This document shows positions 25,023 through 32,704 of a stretch of 44,475 bases of DNA, piece after piece. How positions within the stretch are numbered: the first letter of the stretch is position 1; the number at the start of each line of letters is the position of its first letter. The DNA is from an uncultured Clostridia bacterium (GTDB lineage Bacteria > Bacillota > Clostridia > Christensenellales > Aristaeellaceae). The DNA lies in assembly GCA_945948915.1 (NCBI GenBank), contig CAMFCQ010000014.1:1-44475 (forward strand), written 5' to 3'. Both the position numbers and the translations under genes were made by a program. The notes below the pieces were generated by a model. That model ran no database searches. It was not told the origin of the DNA and saw nothing but the letters and a program-made list of their open reading frames with translations.

Positions 25023-26765
25023 TTATTCGCGAATGCATTTGATCTTCCTGACCGCTGCCTCATCCGGCGTGACGTACAGCGTGCGCTGGTGTGTGTAGAT
25101 GACGAAGCCTGCGGGCGTACCGCCTGGCTTTTTGATGTAGCGGCGCAGTGTCGCGTCGATGGGCACCTGCGCAGAGCGCACGCCCTTGGAGTAATACGCC
25201 GCCAGCATCGCGGCTTCCTGAATCGTCGTCTCCGGCACATCGGCGGAATGCACCAGCACGTGCGAGCCGGGCATCTTCTGCGCGTGCAGCCAGAGCTCAT
25301 CGCCCTTGGCGCTCATGGTCAGGCGTTCGTTCTGCAGGGCATTTTTGCCGACCTCGATCTCAATGCCGTCGCTGGAGCGGAATTTCATCGGCTGGGACGG
25401 TGCTTCCTTGCGCGGCTTCACTCGGGATACCGTGTGGCGCACATGGCCGGATTTTTCCAGCATGCTTCGCAGCTCGGCAAGGCCCGCAGCGTCCGTGCAC
25501 TTGCGCAGATCGTCCTCCATCTGTTCCAGATACGCAAGCTCCTGCTCGGTCCTGGCCTTCTGCTCGGCGGCCAGTGTGCGCGCGCCGCGTGCCTTCTGGT
25601 AGAGCTTGAAGTAGCGCTGAGCGTTCTGTGCCGGCGAGAGGGAGACATCCATCGGGATGTCGATCATCTCGCATTCCTCAGAGTAGAAATTCTCAACATG
25701 CGCGACAGCTTCGCCCTTTTTGAGCCGGTAGAGGTTCGCCTGGATCAGTTCGCCCTTCTGGCGGTATTCCTCCATGCGCTCTGCGCTCTCGAGCGCCTCG
25801 TTCTGGATGGCGATCTTCTTTTCGCAGCGCTCGATGTGGTTTTTGAGCGTGTGCGCGAGGGAGCTGGCGCGCTGGTTCATGCGGTCGCGACGGTCGCGCT
25901 CGTAGAAGAACGCATCCAGCGCGGCGCTGGGGCCGTCATACGGCGCCGTCTTCGCCAACGGCAGATGCAGCTGGGCGAAGGGGTATACGTCCGCAGGAGA
26001 GCCGTCCTCCGCCAGATTCACCACACAAGGGCCCATCTGCGGCATCGCCTCAAGATAGGCGTGCAGCTGCGCGGCGATGCTCCCGGCGTCCAGCTCGGAG
26101 ATCAGCGCGGAGCCGTCCAGACCGATGCGCGCACAGGCCTCGCGGGCAGCCTGCGGGGAGAAGCCGGCCAGGCAGGCGCCGATGGCCTTGTCAAGCTTGC
26201 CACCGGTTTCGGCAAGGCGCTGGGCAATCTCCTGAACCGTCGCTGTCTCAGGGTTTAGCTTGCCTTGCGAGGGCGGATAGGCGTAGGGCAGGCCGGGCAG
26301 CACCTGACGCACGCGGGAGATGTCGTCCCCGATGTGGCGCGCCGCATCCACGATGCGTCCGTCTCCGCCGCGCAGGATGATGTTGGAATGACGGCCCATG
26401 ATCTCCACGACCAGCGTGCGCGTGACGGGATCGCCCATCTCGCTGAGCGCTTGGATTTCAATTTCAAGAATGCGGTCGCCGGCGACGCGGCGCACGGCCT
26501 GCACGCGGCCGGAGGCGAGATACTTGCGCAGCAGCATGCAGAACATCGGCGGCTCCATCGGGCCGGTCTTGGCGTGCTCGCTCAGGTGGACACGCGCGGC
26601 ATTGGCGGAAGCGCTGAGCACCAGGCGATGGTTTGTGCCCTGCGCGCGGATGAGCAGGTGCACCTCGTCCCGCTCGGGCTGGATGACGCGGTCCACGCGA
26701 CCGTCCTTGAGTTTTAGATCGAGCTCGCGCGCGACAAAGCCGAGCATCACGCCGTCCATGGGCAT
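25023..26765 (-). CDS. rqcH: RqcH / Rqc2 homologue (NFACT-domain protein)
   Basis: RqcH binds stalled 50S subunits carrying peptidyl-tRNA and adds C-terminal alanine tails for degradation; older annotations call it a fibronectin-binding protein. The 580 residues start at ATG 26765, 8 bases after AAGGAGG. Visible parts: NFACT-N (residues 1-~200; MDGVMLGFVARELDLKL, MEPPMFCMLLRKYL, GRHSNIIL), a middle helical part, a coiled-coil region (about 280-430), and the C-terminal NFACT-R domain (about 445-560; KFRSSDGIEIEVGKNALQNERLT, ELWLHAQKMPGSHVLV). Length is typical. It has its own promoter. Confidence 0.95.
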   Translation of the reverse strand: MPMDGVMLGFVARELDLKLKDGRVDRVIQPERDEVHLLIRAQGTNHRLVLSASANAARVHLSEHAKTGPMEPPMFCMLLRKYLASGRVQAVRRVAGDRILEIEIQALSEMGDPVTRTLVVEIMGRHSNIILRGGDGRIVDAARHIGDDISRVRQVLPGLPYAYPPSQGKLNPETATVQEIAQRLAETGGKLDKAIGACLAGFSPQAAREACARIGLDGSALISELDAGSIAAQLHAYLEAMPQMGPCVVNLAEDGSPADVYPFAQLHLPLAKTAPYDGPSAALDAFFYERDRRDRMNQRASSLAHTLKNHIERCEKKIAIQNEALESAERMEEYRQKGELIQANLYRLKKGEAVAHVENFYSEECEMIDIPMDVSLSPAQNAQRYFKLYQKARGARTLAAEQKARTEQELAYLEQMEDDLRKCTDAAGLAELRSMLEKSGHVRHTVSRVKPRKEAPSQPMKFRSSDGIEIEVGKNALQNERLTMSAKGDELWLHAQKMPGSHVLVHSADVPETTIQEAAMLAAYYSKGVRSAQVPIDATLRRYIKKPGGTPAGFVIYTHQRTLYVTPDEAAVRKIKCIRE

Positions 26766-26804
26766 ATGAAAAACCTCCTTGGAAACTGCAGAATCAGCTT
26801 CATC

Positions 26805-26833
26805 ATTATAGCATGCCGCAAGGAGAGAAGCAA
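26805..26833 (-). promoter_or_regulatory. rqcH promoter
   Basis: On the minus strand TTGCTT (26833-26828), 17-base spacer and TATAAT (26810-26805), 39 bases before the start codon. Confidence 0.75.
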
Positions 26834-26917
26834 ACCCAAAAGCGCGGCCGGGAATGTCATGCGCAGGGGTGCACGGGAATACACTCAAGCGGAAGAAAGG
26901 GCAAGGGGTGATGGAGG

Positions 26918-27970
26918 ATGAAGTGGCCGAAAATGCCGGAGTTCCGATTCAGACGGGTGCATGTGGAGCGCACGCTCATTGGATGCAGCGCCGCGCTGGT
27001 GCTGCTGTTGTCTCTTCAAAGCCGGAATGTACAGCGGGAGCCCTATGAGGAGCCGCTTGAAGACATTCCGCAGGCGCAGGCAGCCGTATCCGCCTCGACG
27101 CAGGACATGCAGCAGACGGTCGTCTACTACGAGGACGGGGACGGATACCTTGTGCCCGTGCAGCGCGACGTGCTGCGCCAGGACGGCATCGCCAAGGCGA
27201 CGCTTGAACTGATGGTGCAGAGCGCCAGAAATGACATGGACGCCGCGAGGTTGGGCCTTTCACCCGTGGTGCCGGAGGGAACGACGTTTGACCTGGACAT
27301 TTCGGAAGGGCATGCCCGCGTGGATCTGGGGCGCGAGGTGCTCTCTGCCGCCAGTAAGCAGCAGGAGGAAAATCTGCGCACGGCTATCGTCTGGGCGCTG
27401 ACTGAGTTTGACACGGTCAAGGATGTGAACTTTCTTGTGGACGGCCAGAAGCGCGACACGCTGACGCACGGCACGAACATCTCAGGCTCCTATACACGCG
27501 TCGGGCTCAATCAGGAGGAGCCGGCGGCAGAGACGTTCGCCGGGGCGAGCGAGGTGCAGATGTACTTCCCAGCGCAGGACGGTCGGCTGCTGGTGCCGGT
27601 TTCCCGCACGGTGTATTCAGACGACGATGTGGCAACAGCGGTGTTTGAGTTCCTGCGCGGGCCGAAAGCAGACAGCGGCCTGGAAACACCGCTTGACGAG
27701 GATGTGCAGCTGCTGGGCGTGAGCGTGAGCGGCGGCGTGGTGACGATCAACTTCTCCAAGGAATTCACCCGAATCGCCGAACGGAGCGACGGCGGCGTGC
27801 AGGCGATGCGTGCGCTGATGATGACCTGCACGCGCTATCCGGGCATCAAGAAGGTCAAGATCCTGGTGGACGGCGAGCCGTATCAGATGCCGGTGAGCGA
27901 TGTGCCGACGTTTGCCAACGTGGCTGCGGACGTGGAGAACAGCTTTCCAGAGGTTATGCTCATCGAGTAA
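26918..27970 (+). CDS. GerMN-domain protein
   Basis: A 350-residue exported or membrane-anchored protein with an N-terminal hydrophobic segment (about residues 19-33; a cysteine in LIGCSAALVL does not give a convincing lipobox). Two GerMN repeats follow: one at about 65-190 (VVYYEDGDGYLVPVQRDV ... ALTEFDTVKDVNFLVDG) and one at about 205-335 (VQMYFPAQDGRLLVPVSRTV ... LMMTCTRYPGIKKVKILVDG). GerMN domains occur in spore germination and sporulation proteins such as GerM, and in lipoprotein LpqB. It supports a sporulating lineage, although the domain alone does not prove sporulation. Confidence 0.88.
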   Translation: MKWPKMPEFRFRRVHVERTLIGCSAALVLLLSLQSRNVQREPYEEPLEDIPQAQAAVSASTQDMQQTVVYYEDGDGYLVPVQRDVLRQDGIAKATLELMVQSARNDMDAARLGLSPVVPEGTTFDLDISEGHARVDLGREVLSAASKQQEENLRTAIVWALTEFDTVKDVNFLVDGQKRDTLTHGTNISGSYTRVGLNQEEPAAETFAGASEVQMYFPAQDGRLLVPVSRTVYSDDDVATAVFEFLRGPKADSGLETPLDEDVQLLGVSVSGGVVTINFSKEFTRIAERSDGGVQAMRALMMTCTRYPGIKKVKILVDGEPYQMPVSDVPTFANVAADVENSFPEVMLIE

Positions 27971-27976
27971 ACGACG

Positions 27977-28013
27977 AAAAGGGCTGAATCTATGGATGTT
28001 CAGCCCTTTTTTT
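27977..28013 (+). terminator. Terminator after GerMN gene
   Basis: AAAAGGGCTGAA (27977-27988) pairs with TTCAGCCCTTTT (27999-28010), a 12-bp helix, followed by more T residues. Confidence 0.93.
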
Positions 28014-28142
28014 CGGCGTTTGAATATGGTATACTGGTTTAGCGCACATCCGTTTCCAGACGACGGCGGCTCTGTTTGCCTGCTGCGAAATGCTGAAGCG
28101 GTTTTCTGACGACCAGAAACCCCTGTACGGAGGAATGCTGAT

Positions 28143-28739
28143 ATGACAAATGAATTGCCGCGCCTGATCGTGGCCAGCAACAACAAAAACAAGCTCAGGG
28201 AATTTGACGCGATCCTCGGCCATCTGTACGAGATCGTCTCCATGCGCGACGCGGGCATCGACGCAGACATTGAGGAAGACGGCGTGACGTTTGAGGAGAA
28301 CGCACTGATCAAGGCAAACTATGTGATGAACGCCACCGGCTGTGCTGCGATTGCGGATGACAGCGGCCTGGAGGTCGATGCACTGGGCGGCGCGCCGGGC
28401 GTGTACAGCGCGCGCTACTGCGGCCGTCACGGCGACGACGAGGCGAACAACGATCTGCTGCTGAAGAACCTCAGGGATGTGCCTGCGCCGCGTACTGGCC
28501 GCTATGTGGCGGCGATTGCGCTGGTGCGCCCGGGAAAGCCTCCGATTGTCCGCCGCGGCACCTGCGACGGCGAGATCCTGTTTGAGCGCAGGGGACAGGG
28601 AGGCTTTGGTTATGATCCGCTGTTCCAGTGCGAGACGGGCGAGACGTTTGCCGAGGTCTCCATGGAAACCAAGAACGCCATCAGCCACAGGAAGCGCGGC
28701 ATTTCAGCGGTGCTGGCGGCGCTGGAGGAGGAAGAATGA
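28143..28739 (+). CDS. rdgB: XTP/dITP diphosphatase (RdgB/HAM1)
   Basis: It hydrolyses dITP, ITP and XTP to monophosphates, keeping deaminated purines out of DNA and RNA. The 198-residue length is typical. Motifs: SNNKNKLREF near residue 12 (phosphate-binding), ADDSGLEVDALGGAPGVYSARY near 76-97, GGFGYDPLF near 157 and ISHRKRG near 182. ATG after GGAGGAATGCTGAT. It overlaps the next gene by four bases (ATGA). A possible -10 box TATACT lies at 28030-28035, but I see no good -35 box. Confidence 0.97.
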   Translation: MTNELPRLIVASNNKNKLREFDAILGHLYEIVSMRDAGIDADIEEDGVTFEENALIKANYVMNATGCAAIADDSGLEVDALGGAPGVYSARYCGRHGDDEANNDLLLKNLRDVPAPRTGRYVAAIALVRPGKPPIVRRGTCDGEILFERRGQGGFGYDPLFQCETGETFAEVSMETKNAISHRKRGISAVLAALEEEE

Positions 28740-29224
28740 TGCGCGTGGGCTTGTTTTCGGACAGCCACGGGGATCATGACGCACTGGACGAGCTGCTTGA
28801 AAAGATGGGCTATGTGGACGCGGTCTGCTTTCTGGGGGATGTTGCGCGCGATGCGGAACACCTTCGGGTGCGTCTGGCTGTTATGCCGAATCAGCCGCCG
28901 CTGTACGCCGTGCGCGGCAACAACGATTACAACGAGACGTGCATGCTGCCCTGGGAGCTGCTGATCGAGCTGAATGGTCTGCGCGTGTACATGACGCACG
29001 GCCATCGGCTTTCAAGTCTGTTGGGCCTTGCCTACAAGGCACAGGAATGCGGGGCGCAGATTGCGCTCTTTGGCCATACGCACGCGGCGCTGTGCGAGAC
29101 AGTGCAGGGCGTGACGCTGATCAATCCCGGCTCGGCGGGCAATTTCTGCCGCGGCGGAAGGGCGAGAGCAAGCGTGCTGGAGATTCGCAGGGGGCGCTTT
29201 CACGTGTCGAATATCCTGCTGTGA
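28736..29224 (+). CDS. YfcE/MJ0936-type metallophosphodiesterase
   Basis: A 162-residue calcineurin-like phosphoesterase. Metal-binding motifs: FSDSHGDHD (D and H ligands, residues 7-15), FLGDVARD near 37, VRGNNDYNE near 57-65 (GNxD), MTHGHR near 87 and FGHTHAAL near 111, ending with the NPGS segment. The small length fits the YfcE/YsnB group, whose physiological substrate is unknown. It starts at ATG 28736 overlapping the rdgB stop codon, a gene pairing often seen in Firmicutes, so the two are translationally coupled. Confidence 0.94.
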   Translation: MMRVGLFSDSHGDHDALDELLEKMGYVDAVCFLGDVARDAEHLRVRLAVMPNQPPLYAVRGNNDYNETCMLPWELLIELNGLRVYMTHGHRLSSLLGLAYKAQECGAQIALFGHTHAALCETVQGVTLINPGSAGNFCRGGRARASVLEIRRGRFHVSNILL

Positions 29225-29276
29225 AACAGAAAACCGGGAAGAAGAGAAAAAAGTACAAAAAAGTGGGAAAAAGCGC

Positions 29277-29305
29277 TTGACAGAATGCGTGCATTCCTGT
29301 ATAAT
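29277..29305 (+). promoter_or_regulatory. Promoter of tRNA cluster
   Basis: Perfect TTGACA (29277-29282), 17-base spacer and perfect TATAAT (29300-29305), 48 bases before the first tRNA: a strong stable-RNA promoter. Confidence 0.92.
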
Positions 29306-29352
29306 CAATATCCGTCAGCGGGAACGCCGCAGCGCTAGAGAAGTAGAACCAA

Positions 29353-29429
29353 GCGCCTTTAGCTCAGTCGGATAGAGCAACGGCCTTCTAAGCCGTGGGC
29401 CAGGGGTTCGAATCCCTTAAGGCGCGCCA
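29353..29429 (+). tRNA. tRNA-Arg (TCT)
   Basis: Acceptor GCGCCTT pairs with AAGGCGC; the anticodon loop CTTCTAA gives TCT; the T-loop GGTTCGAATCC is standard; CCA is encoded. Confidence 0.96.
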
Positions 29430-29432
29430 TGT

Positions 29433-29510
29433 GGTGGGTATAGCTCAGTTGGTTAGAGCGCCAGATTGTGGCTCTGGAGGTCCTGGGTTCGACTCCCAGT
29501 ACTCACCCCA
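29433..29510 (+). tRNA. tRNA-His (GTG)
   Basis: Anticodon loop TTGTGGC gives GTG. An extra G before the acceptor (29433) faces the discriminator C (29507), the known identity element for histidine; CCA is encoded. Confidence 0.96.
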
Positions 29511-29538
29511 CTTTTTCGCTGCAGGATGCAGGTTCCGT

Positions 29539-29614
29539 TGGGGTGTCGCCAAGCGGCAAGGCACGGGACTTTGACTCCCGCATTCGCAAGGTTCGAATCC
29601 TGCCACCCCAGCCA
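29539..29614 (+). tRNA. tRNA-Gln (TTG)
   Basis: Acceptor TGGGGTG pairs with CACCCCA; anticodon loop CTTTGAC gives TTG; CCA is encoded. Confidence 0.95.
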
Positions 29615-29617
29615 TTT

Positions 29618-29693
29618 GATCCATTAGCTCAGCTGGTAGAGCACCTGACTTTTAATCAGGGTGCCTGGGGTTCGAATCCCCAATGGGTCACCA
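29618..29693 (+). tRNA. tRNA-Lys (TTT)
   Basis: Acceptor GATCCAT pairs with ATGGGTC; anticodon loop CTTTTAA gives TTT; CCA is encoded. Confidence 0.95.
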
Positions 29694-29706
29694 TTTTAGT
29701 GACTTT

Positions 29707-29789
29707 GCGGGTGTGGCGGAATGGCAGACGCGGCAGATTTAGGATCTGTTGCCAGAGGCGTATGAGTTCGAGTCTCTTCACCCGCACCA
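29707..29789 (+). tRNA. tRNA-Leu (TAG)
   Basis: Acceptor GCGGGTG pairs with CACCCGC; anticodon loop TTTAGGA gives TAG; the long variable arm expected for leucine is present (83 bases in total); CCA is encoded. Confidence 0.95.
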
Positions 29790-29794
29790 TTTAT

Positions 29795-29869
29795 GCGGTA
29801 GTAGCTCAGTGGTAGAGTGCCACCTTGCCAAGGTGGATGTCGCGAGTCCGAATCTCGTCTACCGCTCCA
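29795..29869 (+). tRNA. tRNA-Gly (GCC)
   Basis: Acceptor GCGGTAG pairs with CTACCGC; anticodon loop TTGCCAA gives GCC; CCA is encoded. Confidence 0.95.
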
Positions 29870-29873
29870 CTGT

Positions 29874-29947
<74 letters not shown>

Positions 29948-29953
29948 TTACAT

Positions 29954-30029
29954 GCACCATTAGCTCAGTTGGTAGAGCACCTGACTCTTAATCAGGGTGT
30001 CCCGGGTTCGAGCCCCTGATGGTGCACCA
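29954..30029 (+). tRNA. tRNA-Lys (CTT)
   Basis: Acceptor GCACCAT pairs with ATGGTGC; anticodon loop CTCTTAA gives CTT; CCA is encoded. Its body is nearly identical to the tRNA-Lys (TTT) at 29618, suggesting local duplication followed by an anticodon change. Confidence 0.95.
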
Positions 30030-30030
30030 G

Positions 30031-30067
30031 AAACGTCTGATTTGCTTATCAAGTCAGACGTTTTTTC
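30031..30067 (+). terminator. Terminator of tRNA cluster
   Basis: AACGTCTGA and TCAGACGTT flank a 13-base loop and are followed by a T run at 30061-30066. Confidence 0.9.
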
Positions 30068-30127
30068 TTATATGGAAGAATCCTGAGCCCTCAAGCATGG
30101 GCACAGCTTGAGGACGGCTTCATATAA
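30068..30127. repeat. Long imperfect hairpin after tRNA cluster
   Basis: TTATATG..AAG..TCC..CTCAAGC pairs with GCTTGAGGAC..CTTCATATAA across 60 bases. It lies outside the tRNA terminator and has no T run. The rest of the gap to 30221 holds no gene that I can support. Confidence 0.45.
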
Positions 30128-30221
30128 AGGCTGAGAGACAAATCAGCATGATACCGGCTGCATTGCTGCAAATATGTGTTAGCATGCTTGGATTCATGGC
30201 CGGCCATGCGGAAAGAACTAC

Positions 30222-30257
30222 AAAAAAAGGCCTGCTCCTCACGAAAGGGGAGCAGGC
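30222..30257 (-). terminator. Terminator of tat operon
   Basis: On the minus strand GCCTGCTCC-type arms (30257-30249 and 30238-30230) form a 9-10 bp stem, followed by seven T residues. Confidence 0.92.
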
Positions 30258-30268
30258 AATCGAACCGA

Positions 30269-31051
30269 TCAGGTATTCTCTGAAGAGTTCACCGCGTCGC
30301 GCGGCTTGGTCAGCCGCGCAACCAGCACGCTGACCTCGTAGAGCAGATACATCGGCAGGCCAAGCATGAGCTGGGAGACGATGTCCGGCGGCGTGAGAAT
30401 TGCGGCGAGCACGAAGATGCCGAAGAACACGAATTTCCTGGAAGAGGTGAGCTGAGCAACGGTTACCCAGCCCATGCGGGCTGCCATAAAGATGGCAACA
30501 GGCATCTCGAATACAACGCCGAAGGGCAGAAGGAACGAGAACAGGAAGTTCACATACTTGTCGATGGAAAGCATCGGCGTTGCCAGATCCTCGCCTGCGA
30601 CGAGGAAAAGATTCAGCGCAAGCTCATAGACGTAGCCATAGCAAAACACGATGCCGCCCAGGAACAGAAACAGGGCGACGAAGAACAGTGCACGGAACAG
30701 CCTGATTTCGCTCTCGTACAGCGCGGGCTTAACAAAGGACCAGACCTGATAGAAGATAAAGGGGCTGGTCGCCACGACACCGGCAATCAGCGAGATTTTG
30801 AGCTTTGTTGTGAATGCCTCGCTGACGGCGGTATAGATGATCTGCACGCCCCGGGCTTCGATCGGACTTGTGATGAACTTCATCAGCGAATCGCAGAAGA
30901 AGTAAAACACAATGACGAAGCCGACGAGAATCGCGATCAGGACCGCCATGACCAGCTTGCGAAAGGCCATCAGATGTGAAAGCAGAGGCTGCGTGTTGCC
31001 CGTAACGCCTGCGTCATGCTCGCTGATGACGTCAGACTTCTTTTTATTCAT
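30269..31051 (-). CDS. tatC: Twin-arginine translocase subunit TatC
   Basis: TatC is the receptor for twin-arginine signal peptides in the export of folded proteins. The 260-residue protein has six hydrophobic helices. Typical family segments are LSHLMAFRKLVMAVL at residues 24-38 (from the conserved 'HL.ELR' region), YQVWSFVKPALYESEIR near 107 (the signal-peptide-binding loop), FGVVFEMPV near 176 and LTPPDIVSQLMLGLPMYLLYE near 222. The start at 31051 lies 8 bases inside the tatA gene, so translation is coupled. The stretch upstream in this frame is tatA read out of phase. Confidence 0.97.
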   Translation of the reverse strand: MNKKKSDVISEHDAGVTGNTQPLLSHLMAFRKLVMAVLIAILVGFVIVFYFFCDSLMKFITSPIEARGVQIIYTAVSEAFTTKLKISLIAGVVATSPFIFYQVWSFVKPALYESEIRLFRALFFVALFLFLGGIVFCYGYVYELALNLFLVAGEDLATPMLSIDKYVNFLFSFLLPFGVVFEMPVAIFMAARMGWVTVAQLTSSRKFVFFGIFVLAAILTPPDIVSQLMLGLPMYLLYEVSVLVARLTKPRDAVNSSENT

Positions 31052-31223
31052 CCTTCTTCTCTGCCGGCTGAGCCTCGGCAGCAGGGGCGTCTTCCTTGAC
31101 TTCCTTCTTGAACTCCTTGATGCTCTGGCCCAGCGCCTTGCCCACGCCAGCCAGCTTGTTGCCGCCAAAGAGAACAAGCGCCAGCACAACGATCAGAAGA
31201 ATTTCCATAGTTCCCAGTCTCAT
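31044..31223 (-). CDS. tatA: Twin-arginine translocase subunit TatA (59 residues)
   Basis: TatA oligomers form the transport pore of the Tat system. The 59 residues start with MRLGTMEILLIVVLALVLFG, one membrane helix, followed by the hinge GGNKLAGVGKALGQSIKEFKK-like amphipathic helix and an acidic tail ending EKKDE. It starts at 31223 after GGGAGGT and ends inside tatC by 8 bases; the start is only one base past the tatB stop. It is short enough to be missed by a 60-residue cut-off. The glycine-rich hinge and amphipathic helix distinguish it from TatB. Confidence 0.95.
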   Translation of the reverse strand: MRLGTMEILLIVVLALVLFGGNKLAGVGKALGQSIKEFKKEVKEDAPAAEAQPAEKKDE

Positions 31224-31224
31224 G

Positions 31225-31554
31225 TTATTTACCTCCCATATTTGACTTAAAGTCCTTGAAGCTGACGTCCTTCTTGACCTCGTTCAGCTCCTTGTTGATG
31301 GTCAGCTGCGTTTTCTGCAGCTCCGGACGGATGTCCGCAGCGCGGACACTTTCATCGATTGTGCGCTCCATGCTTTTGAGCTCGCTCTCGACTTCATCAA
31401 GCCCGGATTCACGCTTGACTTCCTCAATCATATTGCGAATGTACCGGACAAAACGGCCCAGCGCTCTGGCAATCTTGGGCAGATCCTTTGGGCCGACGAC
31501 CACAAACGCAATCAAGAGGATCAAAATAAGTTCGGCGAAGCCGATATTGAACAT
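31225..31554 (-). CDS. tatB: Twin-arginine translocase subunit TatB-like
   Basis: A 109-residue protein with an N-terminal membrane helix carrying the TatB-type start FNIGFAELILILLIAFVVVGPKDLP (Glu at position 8 and the GP hinge), an amphipathic helix (KIARALGRFVRYIRNMIEEV) and a long charged helical tail. In TatABC systems TatB works with TatC in recognising signal peptides. In many Firmicutes the Tat systems are only TatAC, so a separate TatB-like protein is notable. ATG after AGGAGGAGGA. Operon order is tatB-tatA-tatC. Confidence 0.88.
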   Translation of the reverse strand: MFNIGFAELILILLIAFVVVGPKDLPKIARALGRFVRYIRNMIEEVKRESGLDEVESELKSMERTIDESVRAADIRPELQKTQLTINKELNEVKKDVSFKDFKSNMGGK

Positions 31555-31589
31555 GTCCTCCTCCTCCTGGCTAGATGCTTACATCGAAC

Positions 31590-31618
31590 ATTATAAACCA
31601 GTTTGCATACGCTTGTAA
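31590..31618 (-). promoter_or_regulatory. tat operon promoter
   Basis: On the minus strand TTACAA (31618-31613), 17-base spacer and TATAAT (31595-31590), 36 bases before tatB. A TTGACT box just upstream is too far from the -10. Confidence 0.72.
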
Positions 31619-31765
31619 AGTCAAAAGGAGAAGAATTCGCAGCAAATAGTCAAAGTGGAATCCTAACGGTCAGTTTATGAAACGAAGTATTGATTTCAAA
31701 TCATGCAATATTGTGAAGATGACCGCCCTGTTCTAAAATATTCTGCAAGACACTATGAAAAAAGC

Positions 31766-31794
31766 TTGACGAACGGTTAAGGATCAGCTACAAT
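31766..31794 (+). promoter_or_regulatory. Promoter of ydhYV operon
   Basis: TTGACG (31766-31771), 17-base spacer and TACAAT (31789-31794). Transcription should start near 31801, giving a leader of about 238 bases. The AT-rich stretch 31619-31765 between the two divergent promoters shows no gene; an FNR-like site was not obvious. Confidence 0.82.
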
Positions 31795-31800
31795 AATTCT

Positions 31801-31962
31801 AGATGTAGGCCCGTTGACCGGGCAGACAGACACAAACTCCAAGCCGCTGTTGCCCTCCGGGTATATGCGGCCAATGGGTGGCGGGGGCAACTGCGCCGCC
31901 TGCCTGATGCGAAGGAGTGCAAAACGAAGGACAGACACAAGAGGTGTCCAGGCTTTGTTTGG
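31801..31962 (+). promoter_or_regulatory. Probable molybdenum/tungsten cofactor (Moco/Tuco) riboswitch
   Basis: The leader of the YdhY/YdhV operon holds a compact, GC-rich structured region. An outer helix is formed by ACTCC (31836-31840) and GGAGT (31914-31918). Inside are the segments AGCCG, GCCCTCCGGGTA, GCGGCCAATGGGTGGC and GCCGCCTGCC, whose pattern matches my memory of the Moco RNA motif. A separate hairpin GCCCG/CGGGC (31809-31823) lies at the 5' end and another, long hairpin (31920-31961) follows and may be the expression platform. The location before a pterin-cofactor enzyme agrees. Identified from memory and context, not by a model search. Confidence 0.7.
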
Positions 31963-32038
31963 CATTCCCGTTTTTGTTGCTTGCGTTTTTATCCCTGATG
32001 CGTTAAGGAATCTGAGTAAACAAGGAGGAGAGAATACC

Positions 32039-32668
32039 ATGTCTGACAAGAAACGTTTCCTCGACAAGGACTACACGCGCCGTCAGTTCCTCAAGCTTTC
32101 CGGCAAGAGCCTGGTTGGCGTGACGATGTCCTCCGCGATGCTCTCTACCCTCGGTGTGACGGCTGCTGCCTTGGCTGAGGATAAGGTCAAGGTCTGGGCG
32201 TTCCCGCAGGGCCTGCTCGTGGTCAATCCGGATCGCTGCGTCGGCTGCCAGCGCTGCGAAATCAACTGCACGCTGACCAACGACGGCTGCTGCTCCAGCT
32301 ACATCTCCCGCGTGAAGGTCACCCGCAACCTGTACTCCAGCCGCAACGGAGAGGGCCTGTATACTGAGAACAACTGGACCTACTTCCCGGATACCTGCCG
32401 TCAGTGCGAGGATCCGGCATGCGGCAATGCCTGCCCGATGGGCGCGATCTATGCTGACGAGAGCGGCATCCGCAAGGTGGACACAGAGAAGTGCGTCGGC
32501 TGCGGCGCCTGCACCGCCGCCTGCCCGTGGCATATGCCGACGGTCAACCCGGTGACCAAGAAGTCCTCCAAGTGCGTGATGTGCGGCGCCTGCGTCGAAG
32601 GCTGCCCGTCCGGCGCGCTCTCCATCATCCCGTGGGACAAGGTTTCCGCTGCTGCTCAGGCGATCTGA
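32039..32668 (+). CDS. ydhY: YdhY-type Tat-exported ferredoxin subunit (four 4Fe-4S clusters)
   Basis: A 209-residue electron-transfer protein. The N-terminus has a twin-arginine signal, YTRRQFLKLSGKSLVG (R14-R15), then a hydrophobic stretch and AALA, with cleavage expected near residue 46. The mature part contains sixteen cysteines in four groups: C67/70/73/77, C120/123/128/132, C152/155/158/162 and C179/182/185/189, enough for four 4Fe-4S clusters. The sequence (DTCRQCEDPAC, KKSSKCVMCG) and the following gene closely resemble E. coli YdhY-YdhV as I remember them. ATG after AAGGAGGAG. It probably passes electrons from the aldehyde oxidoreductase to an unknown acceptor. Confidence 0.9.
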   Translation: MSDKKRFLDKDYTRRQFLKLSGKSLVGVTMSSAMLSTLGVTAAALAEDKVKVWAFPQGLLVVNPDRCVGCQRCEINCTLTNDGCCSSYISRVKVTRNLYSSRNGEGLYTENNWTYFPDTCRQCEDPACGNACPMGAIYADESGIRKVDTEKCVGCGACTAACPWHMPTVNPVTKKSSKCVMCGACVEGCPSGALSIIPWDKVSAAAQAI

Positions 32669-32704
32669 GAACGGCGACAAGAATAATCAGAGGAGGAATT
32701 CACA

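Noticed and set aside
30130-30333. A 61-codon frame at 30148-30333
   Set aside because: It runs across the tat terminator and into the end of tatC in antisense; no ribosome binding site.
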